Source of the DNA: Nitrosospira multiformis
GTDB taxonomy: Bacteria > Pseudomonadota > Gammaproteobacteria > Burkholderiales > Nitrosomonadaceae
Reading direction: 5' to 3'
DNA: 64,000 nt
Assembly: GCF_003050865.1 (NCBI RefSeq)
Contig: NZ_QAOK01000013.1
Coordinates: 24,411-88,410, forward strand
In this document: in pieces, positions 51,768 to 61,369 of the stretch
How the letters are laid out: every line of letters starts with the position of its first letter
Numbering within the stretch: position 1 is the stretch's first letter
Made by a program: the position numbers and the translations under genes
Notes under the pieces: model-generated
Database searches by the model: none
What the model saw: the letters and a program-made list of their open reading frames with translations, nothing else
Told to the model about the DNA's origin: nothing

Positions 51768-52085
51768 ATGAGCAAAATAAAGAAGGGAGATGACGTAGTT
51801 GTCATCGCCGGCAAGGACAAAGGTAAGCGTGGCACAGTGCTGCGCATCATGAAGCCGGATCTTGTGGTCGTTGAGGGTGTCAATCGCCTCAAGAAGCATC
51901 AGCGACCCAATCCGAATAAAGGCGACACGGGTGGAATCGTCGAAATGGACAGTCCTATCCAGGTTTCAAACATCGCAATCTACAATCCCGCAACCCGGAA
52001 GGCAGACCGGATTGGTTTCAAAACCGTCGAAGGAAAAGGCAAAGCCCGCTGCTTCAGGTCGAATGGGGATCTGATCGATACCTAA
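51768..52085 (+). CDS. rplX: 50S ribosomal protein L24
   Basis: The 105-residue KOW protein starts 50S assembly. [38 protein letters not shown] and [18 protein letters not shown] identify it. ATG 51768 matches the family; the earlier in-frame ATG lies inside rplN. Confidence 0.97.
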   Translation: MSKIKKGDDVVVIAGKDKGKRGTVLRIMKPDLVVVEGVNRLKKHQRPNPNKGDTGGIVEMDSPIQVSNIAIYNPATRKADRIGFKTVEGKGKARCFRSNGDLIDT

Positions 52086-52119
52086 GGGTTAAGACCCAAG
52101 GGTTAGGGGAAAACAATAT

Positions 52120-52659
52120 ATGGCACGCTTACAAGAATATTATCGTAGTACTGTAGTCCAGCAGTTGATGGAGCAGTTTGGCTATAAGTCCGTGATGGAA
52201 GTGCCGCGCATTCGCAAAATCACCCTCAATATGGGTGTGGGCGAGGCGGTCGCGGACAAAAAAATCATGGATAACGCCGTGGGCGACATGCAAAAGATTG
52301 CAGGCCAGAAGCCTGTGGTGACGAAAGCTAGAAAATCCATTGCCACCTTCAAGGTTCGTGATGGCTATCCGGTAGGTTGCATGGTTACGCTGCGCCGCGT
52401 TCGCATGTACGAATTCCTTGATCGCCTGGTGAATATCGCTATACCGCGTATTCGTGACTTTCGCGGTATTTCCGGCAGATCCTTCGATGGACGCGGCAAT
52501 TATAATATGGGTATAAAAGAGCAGATCATTTTCCCTGAGATCGAGTATGACAAAATCGATGCGTTGCGGGGGATGAACATCACGATTACCACGACTGCAA
52601 AGACAGATGCGGAAGCAAAGGCATTGCTGGCAGCATTCAAATTTCCATTTAAAAACTGA
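52120..52659 (+). CDS. rplE: 50S ribosomal protein L5
   Basis: The 179-residue L5 binds 5S rRNA and contacts P-site t[42 protein letters not shown] and [20 protein letters not shown] are typical. In E. coli the S8 repressor binds near this start. Confidence 0.97.
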   Translation: MARLQEYYRSTVVQQLMEQFGYKSVMEVPRIRKITLNMGVGEAVADKKIMDNAVGDMQKIAGQKPVVTKARKSIATFKVRDGYPVGCMVTLRRVRMYEFLDRLVNIAIPRIRDFRGISGRSFDGRGNYNMGIKEQIIFPEIEYDKIDALRGMNITITTTAKTDAEAKALLAAFKFPFKN

Positions 52660-52665
52660 GGGAGC

Positions 52666-52971
52666 ATGGCTAAGGTAGCAGTTATTAACCGTGATCTGAA
52701 ACGTCGGAAAATCGTCGAGAAATTCGAGGCGCGACGTGCTGAGCTGTTGGCGATCATCAATGATTCCAGCGTAGGTGACGAAGATCGTCATTCGGCCAGG
52801 ATCAAGTTGCAGATGTTGCCCCGCAATGCCAGCCCAGTGCGATTGCGCAACCGCTGTTCGCTTACAGGCCGTCCTCGGGGAGTATATAGCAAGTTTGGGT
52901 TGGGTCGTGGCAAGCTTCGTGATATCGCCATGAGTGGAGAGATTCCGGGCATCATCAAGGCGAGTTGGTAG
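52666..52971 (+). CDS. rpsN: 30S ribosomal protein S14 (zinc-free type)
   Basis: The 101-residue S14 is the long, cysteine-free form: it lacks the CxxC pair of zinc-type S14, with [20 protein letters not shown] at the former zinc site keeping only one cysteine. It ends [11 protein letters not shown]. Six bases after rplE. A 145-bp gap without a recognised feature follows before rpsH. Confidence 0.97.
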   Translation: MAKVAVINRDLKRRKIVEKFEARRAELLAIINDSSVGDEDRHSARIKLQMLPRNASPVRLRNRCSLTGRPRGVYSKFGLGRGKLRDIAMSGEIPGIIKASW

Positions 52972-53116
52972 ACGAGTGAGGGTAATGATTGATGTGTTTG
53001 ATTCAGGGAATCGAACAGGCCGCGTAAATTTATGGATCAGATCCAGTATGGTTAATGTGGTTTCAAGGATTTCGTATTCTCCGGTAACGAAAGTCGGATT
53101 TCCAGAGGTATTCTAG

Positions 53117-53512
53117 ATGAGCATGAGTGATCCCATTGCAGACATGCTGACGCGGATTCGTAACGCGCAGCTGTCTGAAAAAACATCTGTCGTGATGCCT
53201 GCTTCCAAGCTCAAAGCAGCTATTGCTCAAGTGCTGAAGGATGAGGGGTATGTCGAGGATTTTATAGTTCATGAGGCCGACGGAAAATCGATACTGGATA
53301 TCAGCCTGAAGTATTACGCAGGACGTCCGGTAATTGAAAAAATAGAGCGTGTCAGTCGCCCTGGTTTGCGGATATATAAAGCCAGCAACAAACTTCCCAA
53401 TGTAATGAATGGCCTTGGGGTAGCAATCGTATCGACGTCGAAAGGCGTAATGACGGAAAGAAGGGCGCGCGCAAATGGTGTAGGCGGCGAAGTATTATGC
53501 ATCGTGGCGTAA
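53117..53512 (+). CDS. rpsH: 30S ribosomal protein S8
   Basis: The 131-residue S8 binds the central domain of 16S rRNA and in E. coli represses spc translation. [20 protein letters not shown] and the C-terminal [20 protein letters not shown] are diagnostic. ATG 53117 (MSMSDP) or ATG 53123 (MSDP) could be used; the second matches most homologues. Confidence 0.97.
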   Translation: MSMSDPIADMLTRIRNAQLSEKTSVVMPASKLKAAIAQVLKDEGYVEDFIVHEADGKSILDISLKYYAGRPVIEKIERVSRPGLRIYKASNKLPNVMNGLGVAIVSTSKGVMTERRARANGVGGEVLCIVA

Positions 53513-53522
53513 GGATATAAAA

Positions 53523-54056
53523 ATGTCTCGAGTGGGTAAAAATCCTGTTTCAGTTCCGGCAAATGTCGAAGTCAGGCTATCCGGGTCAGAAGTGGAGGTA
53601 AAGGGTCCGCTGGGTATCCTGCGTCGCGAGCTTGTTTCGGAAATTTCGATTGAGCGCAAGGGCGAAAACCTGGTAGTGAAAGCGGCAAATGATTCCAAGC
53701 ATGCCAACGCAATGTGGGGGACCACGCGCGCGCTGCTCGCCAATATGGTGAAGGGTGTTACCACCGGTTTTGAGAAAAGGCTGACCCTGGTTGGCGTAGG
53801 ATACCGTGCTCAGGCTGCGGATAACGTCCTTAATCTGACGTTAGGATTCTCTCATCCAGTCGCTCACAAGATGCCCGAAGGTGTCAAGGTCGAGACTCCC
53901 AGTCAAACCGAGGTCGTCATCAAGGGTATGGACAAGCAGCAGGTAGGACAAGTGGCTGCGGACGTACGTGCTTACAGGGAGCCGGAGCCATACAAGGGCA
54001 AGGGCGTACGCTATGCGGACGAAGTCATCGTCCTGAAGGAAACGAAGAAAAAATAG
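53523..54056 (+). CDS. rplF: 50S ribosomal protein L6
   Basis: The 177-residue L6 lies beside the sarcin-ricin loop. [40 protein letters not shown], and the C-terminal [18 protein letters not shown] are characteristic. Ten bases after rpsH. Confidence 0.97.
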   Translation: MSRVGKNPVSVPANVEVRLSGSEVEVKGPLGILRRELVSEISIERKGENLVVKAANDSKHANAMWGTTRALLANMVKGVTTGFEKRLTLVGVGYRAQAADNVLNLTLGFSHPVAHKMPEGVKVETPSQTEVVIKGMDKQQVGQVAADVRAYREPEPYKGKGVRYADEVIVLKETKKK

Positions 54057-54067
54057 TCAGGGTAAAT

Positions 54068-54424
54068 ATGTCGAATTCCATAGAATCCCGTTTACGGCGC
54101 GCGCGGCAGACGCGCGCCAAAATTGCTGAATTGAAGGTAGTGCGACTGGCAGTTCATCGCAGCAATTCTCATATTTATGCGCAGTTGATAGACGGCTCCA
54201 GTAGCAAGGTGCTCGCCAGCGCATCCACCCTCGAGCCGGAGTTGCGCAAGGAGCTTCCCAATGGGGGAACGGTTACTGCAGCGGCAGTCGTGGGTAAAAG
54301 GGTTGCAGAGAAGGCTCGGGGTCTCGGCATTGAGACGGTTGCATTCGACCGTTCAGGCTTCAAATACCATGGGCGTGTGAAAGCATTGGCTGACGCTGCC
54401 CGTGAAAACGGCCTCAAATTCTGA
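54068..54424 (+). CDS. rplR: 50S ribosomal protein L18
   Basis: The 118-residue L18 binds 5S r[43 protein letters not shown] and [20 protein letters not shown] identify it. Confidence 0.97.
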   Translation: MSNSIESRLRRARQTRAKIAELKVVRLAVHRSNSHIYAQLIDGSSSKVLASASTLEPELRKELPNGGTVTAAAVVGKRVAEKARGLGIETVAFDRSGFKYHGRVKALADAARENGLKF

Positions 54425-54437
54425 GTGAGGAACGATA

Positions 54438-54980
54438 ATGGCTAAAATGCAGGGGCGGATGCAGGGCAAAATGGCTCCAGGAGACGACCGCGGAGATGGA
54501 CTCAAGGAAAAAATGGTGGCCATCAATCGCGTTACCAAGGTGGTCAAAGGAGGACGCATTCTGGGCTTCGCCGCTCTGACAGTTGTCGGGAATGGCGATG
54601 GCGGGGTGGGTATGGGTAAGGGTAAATCGCGCGAGGTACCCGTAGCGGTACAAAAGGCGATGGACGAGGCGCGCCGCAAGATGATCAAGGTGAGTCTCAA
54701 GAATGGAACGCTCCAGCACCCGGTAATCGGCCGGCATGGCGCGGCCAAGGTGTACATGCAACCAGCATCCGAGGGAACTGGTATCATTGCCGGCGGACCC
54801 ATGCGCGCAATATTTGAAGTAATGGGTGTACACAATATCCTGGCCAAATGTATTGGCTCGACCAATCCGTACAATGTCGTCCGTGCGACTCTCAACGGCC
54901 TGCAGGCGATGAACAATCCTGCTGAGATAGCCGCCAAGCGGGGCAAGAGCGTCGAAGAGATTCTGGGGTTGGAAAAATGA
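54438..54980 (+). CDS. rpsE: 30S ribosomal protein S5
   Basis: The 180-residue S5 supports decoding fidelity. It has [40 protein letters not shown] and [20 protein letters not shown]. The N-terminus ([20 protein letters not shown]) is slightly longer than in E. coli. ATGA overlap with rpmD. Confidence 0.97.
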   Translation: MAKMQGRMQGKMAPGDDRGDGLKEKMVAINRVTKVVKGGRILGFAALTVVGNGDGGVGMGKGKSREVPVAVQKAMDEARRKMIKVSLKNGTLQHPVIGRHGAAKVYMQPASEGTGIIAGGPMRAIFEVMGVHNILAKCIGSTNPYNVVRATLNGLQAMNNPAEIAAKRGKSVEEILGLEK

Positions 54981-55165
54981 CGCAAAATACGAAGAAGATA
55001 AAAGTAACCCTGGTGAAGAGTCTGATTGGAACGAAGCAGGCACATAGGGCAACCGCCCGGGGATTGGGGCTACGCCACATTAATAGCAGCGTGGAAGTGG
55101 AAGATACCCCGGCGGTGCGAGGCATGATCAATACCATTTATTACCTCGTAAAGAGTGAGGTTTAG
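54977..55165 (+). CDS. rpmD: 50S ribosomal protein L30
   Basis: The 62-residue L30 has [20 protein letters not shown] and [20 protein letters not shown]. It overlaps rpsE by four bases and abuts rplO without a gap. Confidence 0.95.
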   Translation: MTQNTKKIKVTLVKSLIGTKQAHRATARGLGLRHINSSVEVEDTPAVRGMINTIYYLVKSEV

Positions 55166-55597
55166 ATGCAACTGAATTCTATTAAACCAGCCCCTGGCGC
55201 CAAGCATCCAAAGCGCCGGGTAGGTCGTGGTATCGGCTCCGGTCTTGGCAAGACCGCCGGTCGAGGACATAAGGGACAGAAATCCCGTGCGGGCGGTTTT
55301 CATAAGATCGGCTTTGAAGGGGGTCAAATGCCCTTGCAACGGCGATTGCCCAAGCGCGGCTTTGTTTCACCCACAAAAAAGAATGATGCAGAGGTGCGCC
55401 TGTCAGCGCTTGGCAGAATACCAGGCGATACCATCGATATACTGATCCTGAAGCAGGCAGGCCTCGTTTCCGGTTCCGCCTTGAACGTCAAGGTAATACT
55501 TTCGGGAAAGATTGAGCGCGCAGTGAAGCTTCAGGGCATTCCGGTGACCAAGGGCGCGAAAGCAGCCATTGAAGCTGCCGGCGGTAGCGTTGAATAA
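55166..55597 (+). CDS. rplO: 50S ribosomal protein L15
   Basis: The 143-residue L15 is a late assembly protein with a basic extended N-terminus ([33 protein letters not shown]) and a globular C-terminal domain ending [17 protein letters not shown]. It starts directly after the rpmD stop codon. Confidence 0.97.
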   Translation: MQLNSIKPAPGAKHPKRRVGRGIGSGLGKTAGRGHKGQKSRAGGFHKIGFEGGQMPLQRRLPKRGFVSPTKKNDAEVRLSALGRIPGDTIDILILKQAGLVSGSALNVKVILSGKIERAVKLQGIPVTKGAKAAIEAAGGSVE

Positions 55598-55614
55598 GTA
55601 CGAGAGGATATATA

Positions 55615-56943
55615 TTGGCCGCTAGCGATTCCCTGCGGGGACTCTCCGGAAAGCTCGGTGACTTGAAGCGCCGGTTATGGTTTTTGCTGCTCGCATTGGT
55701 TGTCTACCGCATTGGCGCGCATGTGCCGGTGCCTGGTATTGATCCGGTCGTACTGAAGGATCTGTTCGAATCGCAGCAGGGCGGCATCCTGGGCATGTTC
55801 AACATGTTTTCCGGTGGTGCCCTATCCCGCTTTTCGATATTTGCCCTGGGCATCATGCCGTACATTTCGGCATCGATTATCATGCAGTTGGGCACCGTGG
55901 CATTCCCTTATCTCGAGACACTGAAGAAAGAGGGTGAATCAGGGCGCAGAAAGATTACCCAGTACACGCGGTATGGTACTCTGGGTTTGGCGCTGGTTCA
56001 GGGTTATGGTATTTCGATCGCACTACAGTCCCAGCCTGGCCTGGTGATTGAGCCCGGCCCGATGTTCCTGCTGACCACGGTTATAACATTGGTGACAGGT
56101 ACCATATTTCTCATGTGGCTGGGAGAACAGATTACTGAACGCGGCATTGGCAACGGGATTTCGCTCATTATATTTGCCGGGATCGCTGCAGGTCTTCCAA
56201 GTGCAATTGGAGGCACGCTGGAGTTGGTGCGAACGGGTGCCATGCACTTTCTGGTAGCCCTCGGAATTTTCGTGGCGGCTACGGTTGTTACGGGATTCGT
56301 TGTCTTTGTCGAGCGGGGGCAGCGCAAAATACTGGTGAATTATGCAAAGCGTCAGGTCGGACGCAAGGTTTATGGCGGTCAAAGCTCTCACTTGCCGCTT
56401 AAGCTGAACATGTCCGGCGTGATTCCGCCGATCTTTGCTTCCAGCATAATATTGTTTCCCGCTACGCTGGCTGGTTGGTTTTCGACGGGGGAATCAATGG
56501 ATTGGCTGAAGGATATAAGCGGGGCGCTATCGCCCGGTCAGCCGGTCTACGTGATTATGTACGCGGCCATGATCATATTCTTCTGCTTTTTTTATACGGC
56601 GCTGGTGTTCAACCCTAAAGAAACTGCAGAAAACCTGAAAAAGAGCGGAGCGTTCATTCCTGGCATTCGACCGGGTGATCAAACGGCACGATATATTGAG
56701 CGCATCATGTTGCGCCTTACGCTCACCGGCGCGATCTACGTAACGCTCGTGTGTCTGCTGCCGGAGTTTTTGATTTTGAAGTGGAATGTTCCATTTTATT
56801 TTGGCGGAACTTCCCTGCTTATTATCGTCGTGGTAACGATGGATTTCATGGCACAGGTGCAAGCCTACATCATGTCTCACCAGTATGAGAGCCTGTTGAA
56901 AAAAACCAACTTCAAAGGTGGCGGCGGATTGCCGGCGAGATAA
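55615..56943 (+). CDS. secY: Preprotein translocase subunit SecY
   Basis: The 442-residue channel subunit has ten membrane helices. Clear marks are [19 protein letters not shown], the plug region [20 protein letters not shown], the helix 5-6 loop [20 protein letters not shown] and the C-terminal cytoplasmic tail [18 protein letters not shown]. The start appears to be TTG 55615 behind GAGAGGATATA. Its partner secE is at 27373. Confidence 0.97.
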   Translation: MAASDSLRGLSGKLGDLKRRLWFLLLALVVYRIGAHVPVPGIDPVVLKDLFESQQGGILGMFNMFSGGALSRFSIFALGIMPYISASIIMQLGTVAFPYLETLKKEGESGRRKITQYTRYGTLGLALVQGYGISIALQSQPGLVIEPGPMFLLTTVITLVTGTIFLMWLGEQITERGIGNGISLIIFAGIAAGLPSAIGGTLELVRTGAMHFLVALGIFVAATVVTGFVVFVERGQRKILVNYAKRQVGRKVYGGQSSHLPLKLNMSGVIPPIFASSIILFPATLAGWFSTGESMDWLKDISGALSPGQPVYVIMYAAMIIFFCFFYTALVFNPKETAENLKKSGAFIPGIRPGDQTARYIERIMLRLTLTGAIYVTLVCLLPEFLILKWNVPFYFGGTSLLIIVVVTMDFMAQVQAYIMSHQYESLLKKTNFKGGGGLPAR

Positions 56944-56960
56944 AGTGCATCAAGGATAGG

Positions 56961-57179
56961 ATGGCAAAGGAAGAAACCATACAAATGCAGGGCGAGATAC
57001 TGGAAACGTTGCCGAATGCGACTTTTCGGGTCAAGCTGGAAAACGGACATATAGTGCTGGGACATATTTCCGGCAAGATGCGGATGCACTACATTCGGAT
57101 TTTGCCGGGAGACAAGGTAACAGTAGATCTGACACCATATGATTTGAGCAGGGCGCGCATCACGTTTCGCGCCAAGTAG
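56961..57179 (+). CDS. infA: Translation initiation factor IF-1
   Basis: The 72-residue OB-fold protein occupies the 30S A site during initiation: [57 protein letters not shown]. Located between secY and rpmJ, common in Betaproteobacteria. Confidence 0.96.
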   Translation: MAKEETIQMQGEILETLPNATFRVKLENGHIVLGHISGKMRMHYIRILPGDKVTVDLTPYDLSRARITFRAK

Positions 57180-57196
57180 CCGGAGAGGGGTAAATA

Positions 57197-57310
57197 ATGA
57201 AAGTACTGGCATCAGTAAAAAAAATTTGCCGGAATTGCAAAATTATCAGACGCAACCGGATAGTGCGTGTGATTTGCACAGATCCGAGGCATAAACAGCG
57301 TCAGGGTTGA
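57197..57310 (+). CDS. rpmJ: 50S ribosomal protein L36 (zinc type)
   Basis: ATG 57197 to TGA 57308-57310 encodes 37 residues beginning [20 protein letters not shown]. Zinc ligands C11, C14, C27 and H32 are all present, so this is the zinc-binding form. Start follows GGAGAGGGGTAAATA. Last gene of the spc block. Confidence 0.95.
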   Translation: MKVLASVKKICRNCKIIRRNRIVRVICTDPRHKQRQG

Positions 57311-57330
57311 TTCGGGTACGCATTCTAAGA

Positions 57331-57339
57331 TGTTATAAT
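57331..57339 (+). promoter_or_regulatory. Extended -10 promoter candidate before rpsM
   Basis: TGTTATAAT contains a consensus TATAAT (57334-57339) with the extended-10 TG one base upstream, 23 bp before rpsM. No good -35 is seen at the matching distance (TTCGGG), so an extended -10 type promoter for the alpha block is the best reading. Confidence 0.5.
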
Positions 57340-57362
57340 TCAAAATTTTTGTAGGAAAACGT

Positions 57363-57740
57363 ATGGCCCGTATTGCTGGAGTAAACATCCCCAATCATCA
57401 GCATGCTGAAATTGCGCTGACAGCAATTTATGGCATCGGTCGTGCGAGAGCTCGTGAGATTTGTGAGGCGTCTGGAATCAGCGTATCGACCAAGATGAAA
57501 GACGTAACCGACGCGCAAATGGACAAGTTGCGGGATAACGTCGCAAAATTTGTGGTCGAAGGCGATCTGCGGCGGGAAGTTTCAATGAATATCAAACGCC
57601 TGATGGATCTCGGCTGCTACCGCGGATTGCGTCATCGTCGAGGCCTCCCCGTACGGGGGCAGCGTACCCGCACGAATGCCAGGACGCGTAAGGGACCCAG
57701 GAAGGCTGTTCGTGCTTCCAGCGCCAAGGCAGGAAGATAA
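57363..57740 (+). CDS. rpsM: 30S ribosomal protein S13
   Basis: The 125-residue S13 contacts P-site tRNA and bridges to the 50S subunit. [36 protein letters not shown] and the C-terminal [20 protein letters not shown] are diagnostic. First gene of the alpha block. Confidence 0.97.
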   Translation: MARIAGVNIPNHQHAEIALTAIYGIGRARAREICEASGISVSTKMKDVTDAQMDKLRDNVAKFVVEGDLRREVSMNIKRLMDLGCYRGLRHRRGLPVRGQRTRTNARTRKGPRKAVRASSAKAGR

Positions 57741-57785
57741 ATTTTAGCCAGCCAACCGAATGGCAGGGCAGAAGGATAGATCAAT

Positions 57786-58175
57786 ATGGTAAAAGCAGCT
57801 ACGCGAGTACGCAAGAAAGTCAAAAAGAATGTAGCGGAAGGTATTGCGCATGTACATGCTTCGTTTAATAACACTATTGTGACGATAACGGACCGTCAGG
57901 GGAACGCGCTATCGTGGGCTACTTCCGGAGGGGCAGGTTTTAAGGGGTCACGCAAAAGTACACCGTTTGCCGCCCAGGTTGCAGCCGAGCAAGCCGGCAG
58001 GGCTGCACAGGAATACGGGGTAAAGAACCTCGAAGTGCGCATAAAAGGTCCGGGACCAGGGCGGGAATCTGCGGTGCGTGCACTGAATGCAGCCGGTTTT
58101 AAAATTACCAGTATTTCGGATGTGACACCCGTTCCACATAACGGCTGTCGGCCACCGAAGAAACGTCGTATTTAA
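57786..58175 (+). CDS. rpsK: 30S ribosomal protein S11
   Basis: The 129-residue S11 forms the platform near the E site. It contains [40 protein letters not shown] and the end [20 protein letters not shown]. It is 45 bp after rpsM. Confidence 0.97.
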   Translation: MVKAATRVRKKVKKNVAEGIAHVHASFNNTIVTITDRQGNALSWATSGGAGFKGSRKSTPFAAQVAAEQAGRAAQEYGVKNLEVRIKGPGPGRESAVRALNAAGFKITSISDVTPVPHNGCRPPKKRRI

Positions 58176-58184
58176 GGAGTTACT

Positions 58185-58811
58185 GTGGCGAGAAATCTTG
58201 ATCCCAAATGCCGTCAATGCCGACGTGAGGGTGAGAAGCTGTTCCTTAAAGGTGAAAAATGTTTTACCGATAAGTGTGCTATTGAGCGCCGAAATTATGC
58301 GCCTGGGCAGCACGGTCAGAAAAGCGGTCGCCTATCGGACTACGGCGTGCAACTACGCGAAAAGCAGAAACTGCGCCGGATATATGGAGTGCTGGAGCGT
58401 CAATTCCGTAATAGTTACGAGCTTGCGGAGAGGCAGCGCGGTGTCACAGGCGAAAATCTTCTCCAATTACTGGAATGCCGGCTTGACACGGTTTCCTATC
58501 GTATGGGGTTTGGCGCATCGCGGTCCGAAGCACGTCAGATTGTCCGTCATAACGGAATTCTGGTAAATGGCAGGAGAATTAATATTCCTTCCTATCAGGT
58601 AAAACCGGGGGACGTCATAGAGGTTACAGAGAAGGCAAAGAGTCATTTGCGCATCAAGGCATCCGTGGAAGCTGCCGAGCAGCGGCACTTTCCGGAATGG
58701 CTGGAGGTGGACACTAAAGCCATGAAGGGAACTTTCAAGAACAAACCCGAGAGGTCTGATTTACCATCAAGCATTAATGAATCTCTTGTAATTGAATTGT
58801 ATTCCAAGTAA
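58185..58811 (+). CDS. rpsD: 30S ribosomal protein S4 (zinc-binding type)
   Basis: The 208-residue S4 nucleates 30S assembly and in E. coli represses the alpha operon. Cysteines C9, C12, C26 and C31 form the zinc site that E. coli S4 has lost. The S4 RNA-binding domain (about 97-160) has [20 protein letters not shown] and [20 protein letters not shown]. The start is GTG 58185. Confidence 0.97.
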   Translation: MARNLDPKCRQCRREGEKLFLKGEKCFTDKCAIERRNYAPGQHGQKSGRLSDYGVQLREKQKLRRIYGVLERQFRNSYELAERQRGVTGENLLQLLECRLDTVSYRMGFGASRSEARQIVRHNGILVNGRRINIPSYQVKPGDVIEVTEKAKSHLRIKASVEAAEQRHFPEWLEVDTKAMKGTFKNKPERSDLPSSINESLVIELYSK

Positions 58812-58844
58812 TGAGTTGCCACGTTTCCGCAAAAGGGTCAGGCT

Positions 58845-59849
58845 ATGCAAAGTAACACCTTTCTTACGCCGCGTATTATCGATGTGCAGAATATATCACC
58901 GCTCCATGCTCGAATCACCATGGAGCCGTTCGAGCGCGGCTATGGCCATACTTTGGGCAACGCGCTACGACGTATCCTGCTTTCATCGATGCCGGGGTTT
59001 GCGCCAACAGAAGTTCAGATCAGTGGTGTCGTCCACGAATATTCGGCCCTGGACGGGGTGCAGGAAGACGTAGTTGATATCCTGCTCAATCTCAAGGGTA
59101 TTGTCCTGAAATTGCACAACCGTACAGAGGCACTTCTGACCCTGAGCAGAAAAGGGGAGGGAACGGTTACTGCGGGCGATATCGAGGGAGGACATGATGT
59201 CGAGATCATTAATCCCGACCATATTGTCGCGCACCTTACGGCCGGCGGCAAGTTGGATATGCAGATCAAGGTGGAAATGGGACGGGGCTACGTGCCTGGA
59301 ACTGTCCGCCAATTGGCGCACGAAAGTCGCGCTATCGGCAGCATTCTGCTGGATGCATCTTTCAGTCCTGTGCGGCGGGTAAGTTACGCCGTGGAAAGCG
59401 CACGGGTTGAACAACGCACCGATCTGGACAAGTTGGTCATGGATATCGAAACCAACGGTGTCGTTGATCCCGAAGAAGCAATCCGGTATGCGGCAAAAGT
59501 CCTGGTCGAGCAACTCTCCGTATTTGCGGACCTCAAAGGCACGCCGTTGCCCGTGGAACAGCCGAAATTACCTCAGATTGATCCGGTGCTGCTTCGGCCG
59601 GTGGATGATCTTGAACTCACCGTACGTTCCGCGAATTGCCTCAAAGCGGAAAATATATATTATATTGGCGACCTGATTCAGCGGACGGAAACCGAGTTAT
59701 TGAAAACTCCCAATCTGGGGCGGAAATCCTTGAACGAAATCAAGGAAGTACTTGCTTCTCGCGGGTTGACGCTGGGTATGAAGCTGGAAAGCTGGCCACC
59801 TGCCAATCTTGATAAGGGTAAAAAGGATACAAGTCATGCGGCACCATAA
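58845..59849 (+). CDS. rpoA: DNA-directed RNA polymerase, alpha subunit
   Basis: The 334-residue alpha subunit has the N-terminal assembly domain ([20 protein letters not shown] near residue 35) and the C-terminal domain (about 250-320) with [24 protein letters not shown] helix-hairpin-helix and [19 protein letters not shown] for UP-element and activator contacts. The stop overlaps rplQ by 14 bp. Confidence 0.98.
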   Translation: MQSNTFLTPRIIDVQNISPLHARITMEPFERGYGHTLGNALRRILLSSMPGFAPTEVQISGVVHEYSALDGVQEDVVDILLNLKGIVLKLHNRTEALLTLSRKGEGTVTAGDIEGGHDVEIINPDHIVAHLTAGGKLDMQIKVEMGRGYVPGTVRQLAHESRAIGSILLDASFSPVRRVSYAVESARVEQRTDLDKLVMDIETNGVVDPEEAIRYAAKVLVEQLSVFADLKGTPLPVEQPKLPQIDPVLLRPVDDLELTVRSANCLKAENIYYIGDLIQRTETELLKTPNLGRKSLNEIKEVLASRGLTLGMKLESWPPANLDKGKKDTSHAAP

Positions 59850-60222
59850 TGGACTAAGGAAGCTTAATCGCACGAGCAGTCACCGCTCGGCTATGTTGCG
59901 GAACATGACCAACTCGCTGTTGCGGCATGAGATTATAAAAACGACTTTGCCCAAGGCCAAAGAGTTGCGTCGCGTTATTGAGCCGATGATAACGCTCGGG
60001 AAGAAACCATCGCTGGCTAATCGTCGACTTGCATTTGACCGGTTGCGGGATCGTGACATGGTTGGAAAATTGTTTAGCGAACTGGGTCCTCGCTACCAGA
60101 CTCGCAATGGCGGATATCTGCGTATTCTCAAGTTTGGGTTCCGAAAGGGCGATAATGCGCCCATGGCGCTGGTTGAATTGATGGACCGCCCGGAACGGCC
60201 AGCCACGGACACGGAAGGTTAG
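59836..60222 (+). CDS. rplQ: 50S ribosomal protein L17
   Basis: The 128-residue L17 opens [20 protein letters not shown] and continues [20 protein letters not shown] and [23 protein letters not shown] 59836 lies within the end of rpoA; the alternative ATG 59809 would add nine atypical residues. Last gene of the supercluster. Confidence 0.97.
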   Translation: MRHHNGLRKLNRTSSHRSAMLRNMTNSLLRHEIIKTTLPKAKELRRVIEPMITLGKKPSLANRRLAFDRLRDRDMVGKLFSELGPRYQTRNGGYLRILKFGFRKGDNAPMALVELMDRPERPATDTEG

Positions 60223-60246
60223 GCAAGTTAGGCAGTTTTTTGGAAG

Positions 60247-60274
60247 AAAAAAGCCGGGTCACCCCGGCTTTTTT
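60247..60274 (+). terminator. Intrinsic terminator closing the alpha block
   Basis: AAAAAAGCCGGG-TCAC-CCCGGCTTTTTT is a perfect 12-bp stem with a 4-base loop ending in a T6 run, 25 bp after the rplQ stop. It is the clearest terminator in the window and marks the end of the ribosomal supercluster. Confidence 0.95.
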
Positions 60275-60465
60275 GTATTACCCTATTATAATTTCCAGCG
60301 GGCGACATACGATCCAGATTCCGGTCATGTGCGCTAGGCTGTTCGGATATACGAAGTCTGCATTCCGATTTTATACCGAAGTTGCGTCTATCCCGGAATC
60401 CGCATCTGTTTTCCACCCGGACAAAGACACAATTAATTTTTTCCTGTTCAGATAGGACGGCCCTG

Positions 60466-60825
60466 ATGGAACTTGCAGATTGGACTGATGAGGAACTCGA
60501 TTCGGTCCGTGAGAAACTACAAACCTGGTGTGTTAAACGGCAGGAGCCCACATGGGCGAACAGATTCCTGAACTGGACAGGATTCATGGGCGCTTTTGCT
60601 GTTCTCACCGGGCTCATGGATATGTTCTTCGGGGGGCCGGCAGCAGTAAATGCCCTTCTGGTTGTTCTTGGGACTCTTGCGTGTTTTTCATGGTACAAGG
60701 GGGATAAACAACGAAAGAAGAATATCCAGTTTCTCGAAAAACTTGACCAGGAAATTGCCCGTCGAGGTGGTAAGGGCAAAAAAAATGCGCCTGTTGTCCG
60801 AGACGCCGAGAAACATATCTCATAA
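60466..60825 (+). CDS. Small membrane protein, function unknown
   Basis: The 119-residue product has a charged N-terminus (MELADWTDEELDSVREKLQT, Trp-rich), two hydrophobic segments (about 43-58 and 65-80: FMGAFAVLTGLMDMFF, AVNALLVVLGTLACFSW) and a long basic C-terminal tail (from about 82). I do not recognise a family. ATG 60466 is chosen over in-frame upstream codons because of domain composition; AGGA 10 bp before it is a fair ribosome-binding site. The stop TAA is followed in the same frame, with no other stop, by the next gene. Confidence 0.6.
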   Translation: MELADWTDEELDSVREKLQTWCVKRQEPTWANRFLNWTGFMGAFAVLTGLMDMFFGGPAAVNALLVVLGTLACFSWYKGDKQRKKNIQFLEKLDQEIARRGGKGKKNAPVVRDAEKHIS

Positions 60826-60885
60826 TGGAGTCTTATAACCGGCATCTCCTTTTACGGGTCGTCGGGTGATCACAGGAAGGCGGAC

Positions 60886-61308
60886 TTGGAGCAGGGCGAA
60901 AACAGGGAAGTTTTTGCATCTCTTTGCCAGTTCCTCTGGATGCAAGGACAACTGATACCTCTTATATATGACCTCAGCCATGAGGTTTATTCAGACCAGG
61001 GTATTACATTGCCAACATTGAAAGCACTAGAAGCAGCTGGTTTGATATCTGTGAACCCAGCCGGATATGTAAAGAAAGGGTTTGGTCAACACACACGTTT
61101 GTTTTATTTCGGACGACCGACAAAAATACAATTCCTCGAGGAAGCCGGCAATCAACTTGATCTTGGCCATGTGCTCCTGACAGATAACGGAAAAGCGCTG
61201 GCAATAACAAACTGTGACGTGCAGAGTAATCAACGATTTTATGAATATGTAGTCGAAAAGTGGGTTCAACAGGGACTGGTGGTGTCCTCCATTCTCCGAA
61301 AACAGTGA
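60886..61308 (+). CDS. DUF2806-like C-terminal-domain protein, possibly truncated
   Basis: The 140-residue product resembles, by pattern, the C-terminal half of DUF2806 proteins: FASLCQFLWMQGQLIPLIYD, then GITLPTLKALEAAGLIS (winged-helix-like), FGRPTKIQFLEEAG, and LGHVLLTDNGKAL. Family members are usually longer with an N-terminal helical part, which is missing here. The start is probably TTG 60886, 5 bp after AGGAAGG. It is in the same frame as the preceding gene with 20 codons between stop and start. Function is not established. The match is from memory of the family and moderate. Confidence 0.6.
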   Translation: MEQGENREVFASLCQFLWMQGQLIPLIYDLSHEVYSDQGITLPTLKALEAAGLISVNPAGYVKKGFGQHTRLFYFGRPTKIQFLEEAGNQLDLGHVLLTDNGKALAITNCDVQSNQRFYEYVVEKWVQQGLVVSSILRKQ

Positions 61309-61369
61309 TTTGACCATTTTTTCTTTTTCATCTGTTGCATTCGAGTAAGGTGCAGGCTTTCTTTTTTCT

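Noticed and set aside
60823..60885. Programmed readthrough of TAA joining the two unknown genes
   Set aside because: TAA is the most efficient stop, and a good AGGAAGG with TTG lies before the second gene, so separate translation is simpler; kept only as a fusion or nonsense-mutation question.
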